From Burkholderia pyrrocinia (lineage in GTDB: Bacteria; Pseudomonadota; Gammaproteobacteria; Burkholderiales; Burkholderiaceae), in contig NZ_CP094459.1 of assembly GCF_022809715.1 (NCBI RefSeq), forward strand, positions 2,790,001-2,854,000: 64,000 bases of DNA. Reading direction: 5' to 3'. Position 1 is the stretch's first letter; every line of letters begins with the position of its first letter. A program made the translations under genes and the position numbers. Under the pieces are notes generated by a model that saw only the letters and a program-made list of their open reading frames with translations, was not told the DNA's origin and made no database searches. This document shows, piece by piece, positions 1 through 8,204 of this stretch.

Positions 1-878
1 CCCGCCTGGACGGCCGCGACCGTCGAATGCGTCGCGCCCCAGTCCGACTGTACGACGCCCTTGAAGCCCCACTCGTTCTTCAGCACCGTCGTCAGCAGAT
101 ACGGGTTCTCGCACGCATAGACGCCGTTCAGCTTGTTGTACGAGCACATCACGTTGCCCGGCTGGCCGTCCTTCACGCCGATCTCGAACGCGAGTAGCTC
201 GGCCTCGCGCATGGTCCGCTCGTCGACGACCGAATCGATCGTCATCCGGTTGGTTTCCTGGTCGTTGAACGCGAAGTGCTTGATCGTCGCGATCACCTTC
301 TGCGCCTGCGTCGCGTTCGTGCGCGCGGCGCTCAGCGTGCCCGCGAGCACCGGATCCTCGCCCATGTATTCGAACGTGCGGCCGTTGCGCGGCTCGCGCG
401 CGAGGTTCACGCCGCCGCCGAGCCCTTCCGCGAAACCGAGCGCGCGCAGTTCGAGCGCGATGCGCGTGCCGTAGGTGCCCGCGAGCGCCGGATCCCATGT
501 CGCCGCGAGCGCGACCGGCGCGGGCAGCGCGGTCACGCGCGCATTCTTCACGTTCACGCCGCCCGCCGAATCGGCGCTGCTGACGCCCGGGATGCCGAGC
601 CGCGGCACGCCCGGGATGTAGCTCGCGCCGTTCAGCGCGTCGGCCGGAAACGGCCCGCCCAGGTCGAGTGCGGGCAGGCCCGTGCCGTGCACGAGCTGCA
701 GCTTCTCGTCGGCCGTCAGTTGCGCGACGAGCGAGGCCGCGCGCTGGTCGGCAGCGGCATCGGGGTCGGCCGGCGCGACGGGGCCCGGCTGAATGTCGTC
801 GCCGCCGCACGACGCGAGCAGCACCGTGAGCGCGCACGCGGACGCGATCGTCGAACACCGGAACAGCGAAGTTTTCAT
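1..878 (-). CDS. Glycoside hydrolase family 3 beta-glucosidase-like lipoprotein (C-terminus cut by window edge)
   Basis: The 292 residues present are the N-terminal part of a GH3 enzyme. A type II signal peptide ends in the lipobox LLASC, so Cys24 should be lipidated and the enzyme tethered to the outer or inner membrane, facing the periplasm. GH3 landmarks appear in order: the REPRNGRTFEYMGEDP substrate-binding stretch, the KHF motif (ATIKHFAFNDQE), and QSDWGA, whose Asp (residue 279) is the predicted catalytic nucleophile. The acid/base domain lies beyond position 1. It is divergent from the AraC-type gene at 1030, which may control it. The exact sugar substrate cannot be read from the sequence; beta-glucoside or beta-xyloside cleavage is typical for the family. 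Confidence 0.9.
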   Translation of the reverse strand, partial: MKTSLFRCSTIASACALTVLLASCGGDDIQPGPVAPADPDAAADQRAASLVAQLTADEKLQLVHGTGLPALDLGGPFPADALNGASYIPGVPRLGIPGVSSADSAGGVNVKNARVTALPAPVALAATWDPALAGTYGTRIALELRALGFAEGLGGGVNLAREPRNGRTFEYMGEDPVLAGTLSAARTNATQAQKVIATIKHFAFNDQETNRMTIDSVVDERTMREAELLAFEIGVKDGQPGNVMCSYNKLNGVYACENPYLLTTVLKNEWGFKGVVQSDWGATHSTVAAVQA

Positions 879-1029
879 TGATCCTCCTGAATCGATCTGT
901 TGTACTTGTCGCCACACTCCAGCGTCCGAGTCTAAAAATCGACCGGTCACCACGCTTGACCGGCAGGAGCATGCGTTGACCTCTCGCAGCGGGGACAAAC
1001 CCGAACGGCATGACGACAGGGAGACAGAC

Positions 1030-2064
1030 ATGGAGTTGCGACAGAAATCGGTATCCATCCGGATCTACCGCTGGCTGTGCGAAGACGCGCGCGCGAACGG
1101 CATCGACGTTGCTCCGCTTTACGAGGCGCTCGGCATCGGGCCGGCCGAACTCGCCGACGACACGCGCCGCATCGCGGGCGACCGGCACGTCGCCGCGATG
1201 CGGCTGACGAGCGGATGGCCGCTGTCCTGGCACCGCTCGCCGCCTCAGGCCGTGCCGTGGCTCGTGCCGTTCCCGGAGCTCGCGGGCGTCACGTGCAACG
1301 CGGCGACGCTGCGCGACGCGCTGCACGGTTACCTGCACTATCGCGAGCTGATCGGCAACGTCGACTGGGTCTTCGCGCACGAGAACGGCGATGCGATCGC
1401 GCTCGAATACGTGAACGAAGGAGACGGCCGGCACGCGGGCAGCGCGCTCGCGAACCTCGCGATCCTCGCGGCGCTCGCGCGCCTGTACGATCCGCACGCG
1501 CGCGTCGACGACGCGGAATTCGCCGGCCGTGCGTTCGCGCCCGCGGCCGCGCTGCGCGACATGCTCGGCGCGCCGGTGTCGTTCGACGCCGCGCACAACC
1601 GCATCGTGCTGCGCTCTGCGCACTTCGACACGCCGTTCGAGCGCTACAATGCGCCGCTCGCCGGCATCCAGCGTCATGCGGCCGACGCCGCGCGCGACCG
1701 GGTTCGCGTGCGCTCGACGTTCGGCTCGTCCGTCGAGCAATGCGTGCGCGACTGGCTGCGTACCTCCGACGACGCCGACGTGCCGGCCGACACGCTGATG
1801 CAGCACGTGTGCACGCGCTTCGCGATGTCGCGCTGGACGCTGCGCCGGCGGCTGCATCGCGAAGCCGTCGGCTTCCACGCGCTCGTCGCGCAGGCACGGC
1901 TCGGCGAGGCGCGCGACCTGCTGCTGAATACGCAATTGCCGATCGGCGAGATCGGCGTGCGCGTCGGCTTCCGTTCGACGAGCGCGTTCACGCGCTTCTT
2001 CACGCGCGAACTCGGCGCGGCGCCGAGCCGCTTTCGCGACGGGCACGGCGACGGACTGCGATGA
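1030..2064 (+). CDS. AraC-family transcriptional regulator
   Basis: The protein has 344 residues. The N-terminal two thirds match the arabinose-binding-type domain of the ArgR/OruR-like AraC subgroup. The last ~95 residues hold the two helix-turn-helix units, recognisable as MSRWTLRRRLHREAVGFHAL followed by the PIGEIGVRVGFRSTSAFTRF signature. I place the start at the ATG at 1030 because the family's N-terminus begins there; the frame stays open further upstream, into the divergent GH3 promoter region. It is transcribed away from the GH3 lipoprotein gene with about 150 bp between them, so it is a candidate local activator of that gene. The effector is unknown. Confidence 0.85.
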   Translation: MELRQKSVSIRIYRWLCEDARANGIDVAPLYEALGIGPAELADDTRRIAGDRHVAAMRLTSGWPLSWHRSPPQAVPWLVPFPELAGVTCNAATLRDALHGYLHYRELIGNVDWVFAHENGDAIALEYVNEGDGRHAGSALANLAILAALARLYDPHARVDDAEFAGRAFAPAAALRDMLGAPVSFDAAHNRIVLRSAHFDTPFERYNAPLAGIQRHAADAARDRVRVRSTFGSSVEQCVRDWLRTSDDADVPADTLMQHVCTRFAMSRWTLRRRLHREAVGFHALVAQARLGEARDLLLNTQLPIGEIGVRVGFRSTSAFTRFFTRELGAAPSRFRDGHGDGLR

Positions 2065-2113
2065 CGCGCAACTTTTCTGAGACACTGGCGGCTTCGCATC
2101 CCGCCGCCCCGCC

Positions 2114-3007
2114 ATGTCCTGGTTTCTGTATCTGATCGAATGCGCCGACGACAGCGTCTACACGGGCATCACGACCGACGTCGCCGCGCGCTTCGACGAG
2201 CATGCCGCCGGCAAGGGCGCGCGCTACACGCGCTCGCGCAAGCCGCGCGCGGTGCTCGCGTCGTTTCCGCTGCCCGACCGGTCGAGCGCGTCGCGCGCCG
2301 AATACTGGGTGAAGCGGCTCACGCCCACGCAGAAGCGCGAGCTGGCGGCCGGGTTGCGGACGCTGGAATCGGTGCTGCCGGTTGGTGTGACGGTCGACGG
2401 AAATGGTGAGGCTGCCGGGTTGAAGGCGGGTGCGCGCGGGCGGAAGAAGGTGAAGGCAAAAGCGGAGAACGTCGATAGCGCGACGAAGACGGCTGAAATT
2501 GAGCGGCCTGCCGCGAAGACCGGAAAAAACGGAAAAGCCGAGAAAGCCGAGAAAGCCGAGAAAGCCGAGAAAGCCGAGAAAGCCGAGAAAGCCATCAAGT
2601 CTGCGAAAACCGCGAAGACCCGACAAGCCGCCAATGCTCCAAAGGCGGCAAAAGCCGCGCCGGTCGCGAAGAACGCGAAGACCGACGGCGATGCGGTCGT
2701 GAAAAAGACCTCGTCGCGCGGCACGCCGTCGAAAAAAGGCCAACAGGCCGCGTCCTCATCGTCGAAAAGAAAAGCTCCGGCAGCCAACGGCAAGCCCGTC
2801 ACGAACGGACGCGACACCACCGGCCCCGCACCGGTTCGCCGCCGTCCGTCGGCCACGAAATCCGCCGAAGCCACCGTGGTCTCCGTTGCGCCTCGACGCG
2901 CCAAACACACGACGGGCGCGAAGGACGCGTTGACCACCGCCCCGCCCGCCTCCCCTTCCGCACGCAAGAAAACCGCGCGCGCAAAACAAAACCGCGCGGC
3001 CTCCTGA
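2114..3007 (+). CDS. GIY-YIG domain protein with long Lys/Ala-rich histone-H1-like tail
   Basis: Residues 1-90 form a UPF0213-type GIY-YIG nuclease module: FLYLIE stands in for the GIY strand, YTG (residues 16-18) for YIG, then the conserved Arg of AARFDEH and the Glu of SRAEYWVKRL. Stand-alone relatives are about 90-100 residues. Here roughly 200 more follow, almost entirely Lys, Ala, Thr, Ser and Pro, including a perfect run of KAE triplets encoded by a 9-bp tandem repeat. The tail resembles the C-terminus of histone H1-like bacterial proteins and should be disordered and bind DNA or RNA. The substrate of the nuclease module is unknown. The stop codon lies inside the terminator hairpin. Confidence 0.8.
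   Translation: MSWFLYLIECADDSVYTGITTDVAARFDEHAAGKGARYTRSRKPRAVLASFPLPDRSSASRAEYWVKRLTPTQKRELAAGLRTLESVLPVGVTVDGNGEAAGLKAGARGRKKVKAKAENVDSATKTAEIERPAAKTGKNGKAEKAEKAEKAEKAEKAEKAIKSAKTAKTRQAANAPKAAKAAPVAKNAKTDGDAVVKKTSSRGTPSKKGQQAASSSSKRKAPAANGKPVTNGRDTTGPAPVRRRPSATKSAEATVVSVAPRRAKHTTGAKDALTTAPPASPSARKKTARAKQNRAAS
2537..2593 (+). repeat. 9-bp tandem repeat (six perfect copies) inside the GIY-YIG tail
   Basis: The unit GCCGAGAAA is repeated six times without a mismatch from 2537 to 2590 and followed by a further GCC. It encodes Ala-Glu-Lys triplets. Because the unit length is a multiple of three, copy-number slippage would lengthen or shorten the tail without breaking the frame. Confidence 0.95.
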
Positions 3008-3025
3008 GGAGACACGCGCGGTTTT
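2988..3025. terminator. Bidirectional terminator between the GIY-YIG gene and ppa
   Basis: Arms AAAACCGCGCG (2988-2998) and CGCGCGGTTTT (3015-3025) form an 11-bp stem. The A and T ends give a U-tract in either direction, which suits the convergent genes on both sides. The upstream arm lies inside the last codons of the GIY-YIG gene. Confidence 0.75.
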
Positions 3026-3062
3026 GCGTTTCACACGAACCGGCCGTCGGCCGGCGCGCCGC

Positions 3063-3590
3063 TTACTTCTTGTAGTTCGCGGCGCCGTCGGTGATTTCCT
3101 TGTGCGCGGCTTCGATGCCGGCCCAGCCTTCGACCTTCACCCACTTGCCCTTCTCGAGCGCCTTGTATTGCTCGAAGAAGTGCTTGATCTGGTCCTTCAG
3201 GTACTCGGGCACGTCGTCGATCGACTTCAGGTTCGCCGTCATCGGGCAGATCTTGTCGTGCGGCACCGCGACCAGCTTCGCGTCGACGCCCGACTCGTCG
3301 GTCATCTGCAGCATGCCGAGCACGCGCGAACGCACGATCGAGCCGGCCAGCAGCGGGAACGGCGTGATCACCAGCACGTCGACCGGATCGCCGTCGCCCG
3401 ACAGCGTCTGCGGGATGTAGCCGTAGTTCACCGGATAGCGCATGCCCGTGCCGATGAAGCGGTCGACGACGAGGAGGCCCAGCTCCTTGTCCGCCTCGTA
3501 CTTCACCGGATCGCTTTGCGCGGGAATCTCGATGATCACGTTGAAATCTTGCGGCAGGTCCTTGCCGGCCGGAACATGATTGAAGCTCAT
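3063..3590 (-). CDS. ppa: Inorganic pyrophosphatase (family I, soluble)
   Basis: This 175-residue cytoplasmic enzyme hydrolyses pyrophosphate to two phosphates, pulling biosynthetic reactions forward. The Mg2+-binding signature [11 protein letters not shown] is intact, as are the flanking KYEADKELG and [10 protein letters not shown] blocks typical of bacterial family I enzymes. The length equals that of the E. coli enzyme. The start at 3590 gives the usual [14 protein letters not shown]-terminus; the frame stays open upstream but without family similarity. It is convergent with the GIY-YIG gene and shares its terminator. Confidence 0.97.
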   Translation of the reverse strand: MSFNHVPAGKDLPQDFNVIIEIPAQSDPVKYEADKELGLLVVDRFIGTGMRYPVNYGYIPQTLSGDGDPVDVLVITPFPLLAGSIVRSRVLGMLQMTDESGVDAKLVAVPHDKICPMTANLKSIDDVPEYLKDQIKHFFEQYKALEKGKWVKVEGWAGIEAAHKEITDGAANYKK

Positions 3591-3778
3591 GAGCGCTCTC
3601 TGTAGGTCGATGGGAATTCGGGACAGGGCGCCGCGGCCGATGCACCGCCGCAGGCGTCCCTCAACGGAATGCGCCATTATAGCCAATCGACCGGTGGCGT
3701 CCGGATGACGATCGGCGCGATAATCGTTCCGGATGTCCGGCCGTCGAACCACAAGCGGCGTTGGACGGGATCGGCGTC

Positions 3779-3858
3779 GGCGCTGAAGCGCCGGCGCCGG
3801 TCGACCGCGAAGCATGGGACCAGAGTAAGCGCTGAAGCGCTAACGCTGTTCGACAGGA
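3779..3858 (+). repeat. Tandem palindromic leader repeat, copy A (before the aldehyde dehydrogenase)
   Basis: There are two related units. The first contains GGCGCTGAAGCGCC (3779-3792) followed by GGTCGACCGCGA. The second starts at GCATGGGACC (3812) and contains AGCGCTGAAGCGCT (3828-3841) followed by TTCGACAGGAG. The last bases, AGGAG at 3854-3858, are also the Shine-Dalgarno of the gene at 3865. Related pairs occur at 6273-6368 and, on the other strand, at 16494-16569. Confidence 0.8.
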
Positions 3859-3864
3859 GCAGGC

Positions 3865-5304
3865 ATGGAAGAGGCGAAGCACTTCATCGCGGGTGAATGG
3901 ACGTTGCCCGCGCAACTGGAAACGATCGCGGTCGTCGACCCATCCGACGGCCAGCCGTTCGCGACGATCGCGCGCGGCACCGCGCCCGACATCGAGCGCG
4001 CGGTCGCCGCAGCCCGCGACGCATTCGTGGGCGCATGGGGCGCCGCGAGCGCCGCCGAGCGCGGCCGCGTGCTGATGCGGCTGTCGGCGCGCGTGGCCGA
4101 TTCCATCGAGGAACTCGCGGCGATCGAGGCGCGCGACACCGGCAAGCCGCTGAAGCAGGCGCGCGCCGATGCGGCCGCGCTCGCGCGCTACTTCGAGTTC
4201 TATGCAGGCGCCGCCGACAAGCTGCACGGCGAAACCCTCCCCTATCAGGCCGGCTATACGGTGCTGACGGTGCGCGAACCGCACGGCGTCACGGGCCACA
4301 TCGTGCCGTGGAACTACCCGATGCAGATCTTCGGGCGCAGCGTCGGCGCGGCGCTCGCGGCCGGCAACGCGTGCGTCGTCAAGCCGGCCGAGGATGCGTG
4401 CCTGTCGGTGCTGCGCGTCGCCGAACTGGCCGCCGAGGCCGGGCTGCCGGCCGGTGCGCTCAACATCGTCACCGGCTACGGCCATGAAGCCGGCGCCGCG
4501 CTCGCGCGCCATCCGGGCATCGACCACATCTCGTTTACGGGTTCGCCGGCCACCGGCAAGCTGGTCACGCAGATGGCGGCCGAGAACCACGTGCCGGTCA
4601 CGCTCGAACTCGGCGGCAAGTCGCCGCAGATCGTGTTCGCCGATGCCGATCTCGAAGCGGCGCTGCCCGTGCTCGTGTCGGCGATCGTGCAGAACGGCGG
4701 CCAGACCTGCTCGGCCGGCAGCCGCGTGCTGATCGAGCGTGCGGTCTACGAGCCGCTCCTCGAGCGCCTCGCTACCGCGTTCAACGGGCTGCGCGTCGGC
4801 CCGAGCCGCGCCGACCTCGACTGCGGCCCGCTGATCAACGCGAAGCAGCAGCAGCGCGTGTGGGATTTCCTGTCCGACGCGCAGCACGACGGCATTCCGA
4901 TGGCCGCGCACGGGCAGGTCGTCGCCGACGCGCCCGAAAGCGGCTTCTACCAGGCACCCGCGCTGTTGCGCGACGTGCCGCCGTCGCACCGGCTTGCGCA
5001 GGAGGAAGTGTTCGGCCCCGTGCTCGCCGCGATGCGCTTCGTCGACGAAGACGAAGCCGTCGCGCTCGCGAACGGCACGCCGTACGGCCTCGTCGCGGGC
5101 ATCTGGACGCGCGACGGCGCGCGCCAGATGCGCGTCGCGCGGCGCCTGCGTGCGGGCCAGGTGTTCATCAACAACTATGGCGCGGGCGGCGGCGTCGAAC
5201 TGCCGTTCGGCGGCGTCGGCCACTCGGGTCACGGCCGCGAAAAAGGCTTCGAGGCGCTGTACGGCTTTACCGCACTGAAGACGATCGCGATCCGGCACGG
5301 CTGA
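3865..5304 (+). CDS. NAD(P)-dependent aldehyde dehydrogenase (betaine-aldehyde-dehydrogenase-like)
   Basis: This 479-residue ALDH-superfamily enzyme oxidises an aldehyde to the acid using NAD(P)+. Rossmann and active-site motifs are complete: PWNYPMQIFGR near residue 148, FTGSPATGK near 224, the general base Glu248 in VTLELGGKSP, and nucleophile Cys282 in QNGGQTCSAGSR. The sequence is nearest to the betaine/aminobutyraldehyde group, but the aldehyde substrate is not readable. It is followed 85 bp downstream by an SDR oxidoreductase and then an MFS transporter, which suggests uptake of an alcohol or polyol-type compound, SDR oxidation, then ALDH oxidation. Translation starts 6 nt after an AGGAG supplied by the leader repeat. 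Confidence 0.92.
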   Translation: MEEAKHFIAGEWTLPAQLETIAVVDPSDGQPFATIARGTAPDIERAVAAARDAFVGAWGAASAAERGRVLMRLSARVADSIEELAAIEARDTGKPLKQARADAAALARYFEFYAGAADKLHGETLPYQAGYTVLTVREPHGVTGHIVPWNYPMQIFGRSVGAALAAGNACVVKPAEDACLSVLRVAELAAEAGLPAGALNIVTGYGHEAGAALARHPGIDHISFTGSPATGKLVTQMAAENHVPVTLELGGKSPQIVFADADLEAALPVLVSAIVQNGGQTCSAGSRVLIERAVYEPLLERLATAFNGLRVGPSRADLDCGPLINAKQQQRVWDFLSDAQHDGIPMAAHGQVVADAPESGFYQAPALLRDVPPSHRLAQEEVFGPVLAAMRFVDEDEAVALANGTPYGLVAGIWTRDGARQMRVARRLRAGQVFINNYGAGGGVELPFGGVGHSGHGREKGFEALYGFTALKTIAIRHG

Positions 5305-5389
5305 ACGCGCGGCACGCGAAACGCGGCCGGCAGCGGCCGGCCGCATTGCGCAGCACGACGACTCTCATAACCAGCACAGGAGACACACC

Positions 5390-6148
5390 ATGCGGTTGAG
5401 CGGCAAGACGGCCATCGTCACGGGCGGCGGCTCGGGGTTCGGCGAAGGCATCGCGAAGACGTATGCGCGCGAAGGCGCGAACGTCGTCGTCAACGACCTG
5501 AACGGCGCGGCGGCCGAGCGCGTCGCGAGCGAGATCGCGCTCGCGGGCGGCAAGGCGATCGCGGTGGCGGGCGACGTGTCGAAGCAGGACGACTGGCACG
5601 CGCTGCTGCAGGCCGCGCTCGACGATTTCCATTCGGTGCAGATCGTCGTGAACAACGCAGGCACCACGCACCGCAACAAGCCGGTGCTCGACGTGACGGA
5701 AGCCGAGTTCGACCGCGTGTACGCGGTCAACATGAAGAGCCTGTTCTGGTGCGTGCAGACCTTCGTTCCGTACTTCCGCGAACGGGGCGGCGGCGTGTTC
5801 GTGAACGTCGCGTCGACGGCCGGCGTGCGGCCGCGCCCGGGCCTCGTCTGGTACAACAGCACGAAGGGCGCGATGATCACCGCGAGCAAGTCGCTCGCGG
5901 CCGAACTCGGCGCCGACCGCATCCGCGTGAACTGCATCAATCCCGTGCTCGGCGAGACGGCCCTGATGACCGAATTCATGGGCTGCGAGGACACGCCCGA
6001 CAACCGCAGCCGCTTCCTCGCGACGATCCCGCTCGGCCGCTTCTCGACACCGCAGGACATCGCGAACGCGGCGCTTTACCTCGCGTCCGACGAGGCCGAA
6101 TTCATCACGGGCGTCTGTCTCGAAGTCGACGGCGGACGCTGCATCTAG
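5390..6148 (+). CDS. Short-chain dehydrogenase/reductase (classical SDR)
   Basis: The 252-residue protein has the full classical SDR set: cofactor loop TGGGSGFGEG near residue 12, NNAG near 90, catalytic Ser in VASTAG, and the YNSTK pair giving Tyr and Lys of the YxxxK motif. Asp at the end of strand 2 (VVNDLN) favours NAD(H) over NADP(H). Family members include FabG-like and glucose-1-dehydrogenase-like enzymes; substrate unknown. A strong ribosome-binding site (CAGGAGAC) precedes the ATG. Its place between an aldehyde dehydrogenase and a transporter points to a small catabolic cluster. Confidence 0.9.
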   Translation: MRLSGKTAIVTGGGSGFGEGIAKTYAREGANVVVNDLNGAAAERVASEIALAGGKAIAVAGDVSKQDDWHALLQAALDDFHSVQIVVNNAGTTHRNKPVLDVTEAEFDRVYAVNMKSLFWCVQTFVPYFRERGGGVFVNVASTAGVRPRPGLVWYNSTKGAMITASKSLAAELGADRIRVNCINPVLGETALMTEFMGCEDTPDNRSRFLATIPLGRFSTPQDIANAALYLASDEAEFITGVCLEVDGGRCI

Positions 6149-6272
6149 CCGCACCTGGCTGTTCGCGTGCCGCGTCGGGATTCACCGGCCGGCACGGCAT
6201 TCATGTATTGCTTCGCACGAAACCGGATCGGGTGCCGATGTGTCGGCTCCGGTCAACCATAAAAACCGCAAA

Positions 6273-6368
6273 GCATGGGATCCAGGCAGGCGCTGAAGCG
6301 CCGACTTGGGTCGACCGCATAGCATGGGACCCAAGTAAGCGCTAAAGCGCCAACTTGGGTCGACAGGA
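6273..6368 (+). repeat. Tandem palindromic leader repeat, copy B (before the MFS transporter)
   Basis: Two units have an exact 49-bp period. Each begins GCATGGGA (6273 and 6322), contains a GCGCT-AA/GA-AGCGC hairpin core and ends ACTTGGGTCGAC. Unit 2 folds with outer arms ACCCAAGT (6329-6336) and ACTTGGGT (6353-6360). Unit 1 has the perfect GGCGCT/AGCGCC core at 6289-6302. The second unit ends in GACAGGAG, which provides the Shine-Dalgarno for the ATG at 6375. Confidence 0.85.
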
Positions 6369-6374
6369 GACAAA

Positions 6375-7679
6375 ATGGCAACATCGACGCAGTCGCTGCC
6401 GGGTTCGTCCGGCGCATTCGAGGAAGCAACCTACCGCAAGGTGTCGTGGCGGCTCACGCCGCTCCTGCTGCTGTGCTACGTGGTCGCGTATCTCGACCGC
6501 GTGAACGTCGGGTTCGCGAAGCTGCAGATGGCGAGCGACCTGAACCTGAGCGACACCGTCTACGGGCTCGGCGCCGGGATCTTCTTCTTCGGCTATTTCC
6601 TGTTCGAGGTGCCGAGCAACATCATCCTGCACAAGGTCGGCGCGCGCGTGTGGATCGCACGCATCATGGCGACCTGGGGCGTGATCTCGATCCTGACGAT
6701 GTTCGTCACGACGCCCGCGATGTTCTACGTGATGCGCTTCCTGCTCGGCGTCGCCGAAGCGGGCTTCTTCCCCGGCGTGATCCTCTACCTCACCTACTGG
6801 TATCCCGCGCACCGGCGCGGCCGGATGACGACGTTCTTCATGACGGCCGTCGCCTTGTCCGGCGTGATCGGCGGGCCGCTCTCGGGCTTCATCCTGAAGG
6901 CGTTCGACGGCATCAGCGGGTGGCACGGCTGGCAATGGCTGTTCCTGCTCGAAGGCATCCCGTCGGTGCTGGTCGGCGTGCTCGTGTTCTTCAAGCTCGA
7001 CGACCGGATCGCGAAGGCGAACTGGCTGACCGACGACGAAAAGGCGCTGCTCACGCGCAACGTCGACGCGGAGGAAGCGACCAAGGAAGATCCACCGCTC
7101 GGCGCCGTGCTGGCAAGCCCGCGCGTGTTGCTGATGGCGCTCATCTACTTCTCGTTCGTGATGGGGCTCTACGGCGTCGGCTTCTGGCTGCCGACGATCA
7201 TCAAGGCGACGGGCGTCACCGACACGTTCGCGATCGGCCTGCTGTCGGCGATTCCGTATGCGGCCGCGGTGGTCGCGATGATCCTGATCGCGCGCAGCGC
7301 GGACAAGCGCCGCGAACGCCGCTGGCACCTCGCGATTCCGGCCGCGATCGGCGCGCTGGGGCTCGTGCTGTCGGTGATCTGGGCGCACCAGACCGCGCTC
7401 GCGATGCTCGGCCTCACGCTCGCGACGATCGGCATCCTGACGACGCTGCCGCTGTTCTGGAGCCTGCCGACCGCGTTCCTCGGCGGTGCGGCCGCCGCGG
7501 CCGGCATCGCGATGATCAACTCGATCGGCAATCTCGCAGGCTTCCTGAGCCCCTACCTGATGGGCTGGCTCAAGCAGGTGACGGGCGCCAACGACGCGGG
7601 CATGTACATGCTCGCGGGGTTCCTCGTGCTCGGCGGGCTGCTCGCACTGTCGGTGCCGAAGCGGCTGGTCGACAAGTGA
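6375..7679 (+). CDS. Major facilitator superfamily transporter, anion:cation symporter (ACS/phthalate permease) type
   Basis: The 434-residue inner-membrane protein has about 12 predicted membrane helices. It opens with the ACS-family layout: a short cytoplasmic end, RLTPLLLLCYVVAYLDRVNVGFAKL, then the DxxxGLGAGIFFFGYFLFEVPSN block and helix-4/5 MRFLLGVAEAGFFPG. The central loop carries KANWLTDDEKALL, also typical of the group. These carriers import organic anions such as phthalate, glucarate, tartrate or hydroxyphenylacetate by H+ symport; which one is not visible. The preceding dehydrogenases suggest a carboxylate or sugar-acid catabolic role. The leader repeat supplies its ribosome-binding site. 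Confidence 0.9.
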   Translation: MATSTQSLPGSSGAFEEATYRKVSWRLTPLLLLCYVVAYLDRVNVGFAKLQMASDLNLSDTVYGLGAGIFFFGYFLFEVPSNIILHKVGARVWIARIMATWGVISILTMFVTTPAMFYVMRFLLGVAEAGFFPGVILYLTYWYPAHRRGRMTTFFMTAVALSGVIGGPLSGFILKAFDGISGWHGWQWLFLLEGIPSVLVGVLVFFKLDDRIAKANWLTDDEKALLTRNVDAEEATKEDPPLGAVLASPRVLLMALIYFSFVMGLYGVGFWLPTIIKATGVTDTFAIGLLSAIPYAAAVVAMILIARSADKRRERRWHLAIPAAIGALGLVLSVIWAHQTALAMLGLTLATIGILTTLPLFWSLPTAFLGGAAAAAGIAMINSIGNLAGFLSPYLMGWLKQVTGANDAGMYMLAGFLVLGGLLALSVPKRLVDK

Positions 7680-7719
7680 TGCGCGGGGCATGACGATCAT
7701 GTCGACGGAGCCAACCCTC

Positions 7720-8085
7720 ATGCCCCACCGCATCGTTCAGGCGGCCGGCAGCCGCGTACTGGTCCTGGATCCTTCCGCCGGCCGCGTGCAGCGGGAAAGC
7801 GATGCGCTCGACCTCGTCGCGCTCGCGCACGAGCATGAAGCCGACTGGGTCGCAGTCCCCGCCGACGCGCTGCACGACGACTTCTACCGGCTCGACAGCG
7901 GACTGGCCGGCGCGGTGCTGCAGAAACTCGTCAACTACGGCGTGCGGCTCGGCGTGGTCGGCGACATCGACCGCTGGCTCGCGCGCAGCGAAGCGCTACG
8001 CGCGCTCGTTCGCGAGTCCAATCGCGGGAAATCGGTGTGGTTCGTCGCGAACGAGGACGACCTGCTGCGCAGGTTCGGCGCGTAG
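7720..8085 (+). CDS. DUF4180 family protein
   Basis: A 121-residue soluble protein matching the DUF4180 pattern: a C-terminal half rich in small hydrophobics (NYGVRLGVVGDI), then FVANEDDLLRRFG. It has no recognised catalytic motif and no signal peptide. I chose the ATG at 7720 because GGAG at 7707-7710 stands 9 nt upstream and family members start near there; an in-frame ATG at 7690 would add ten residues. It follows the MFS gene by 40 bp and is probably cotranscribed. Function unknown; elsewhere the family occurs beside regulators and antibiotic-response genes, which is only weak guidance. Confidence 0.7.
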   Translation: MPHRIVQAAGSRVLVLDPSAGRVQRESDALDLVALAHEHEADWVAVPADALHDDFYRLDSGLAGAVLQKLVNYGVRLGVVGDIDRWLARSEALRALVRESNRGKSVWFVANEDDLLRRFGA

Positions 8086-8121
8086 CGGATAACGCGTCCG
8101 GCGCCGGCGCGCAGCGGACAA

Positions 8122-8157
8122 GAAAATGCCCCGAAGGCCATCCGGCGTTCGGGGCAT
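8122..8157 (-). terminator. Terminator of the hemC-hemDX-hemY operon
   Basis: Arms ATGCCCCGAA (8126-8135) and TTCGGGGCAT (8148-8157) form a stem. On the minus strand it is followed by a T-run (the A-run at 8122-8125 on the plus strand). It lies about 50 bp past the hemY stop. Confidence 0.7.
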
Positions 8158-8204
8158 GTTGCGCAGCTCAGCGGGCCGCCGGCAGCAGGCGGCCGCGGCT
8201 TGCG

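Noticed and set aside
2537..2593. Could the 9-bp repeat be part of a CRISPR-like or iteron array?
   Set aside because: There are no spacers, the period is a multiple of three, and it lies inside a coding sequence encoding a regular amino-acid repeat.
2000..3015. Minus-strand frames with Phe/Leu/Gly repeats opposite the GIY-YIG tail
   Set aside because: The repeats are the antisense of the GCCGAGAAA repeat. The plus frame has a real domain at its start and a normal gene context.
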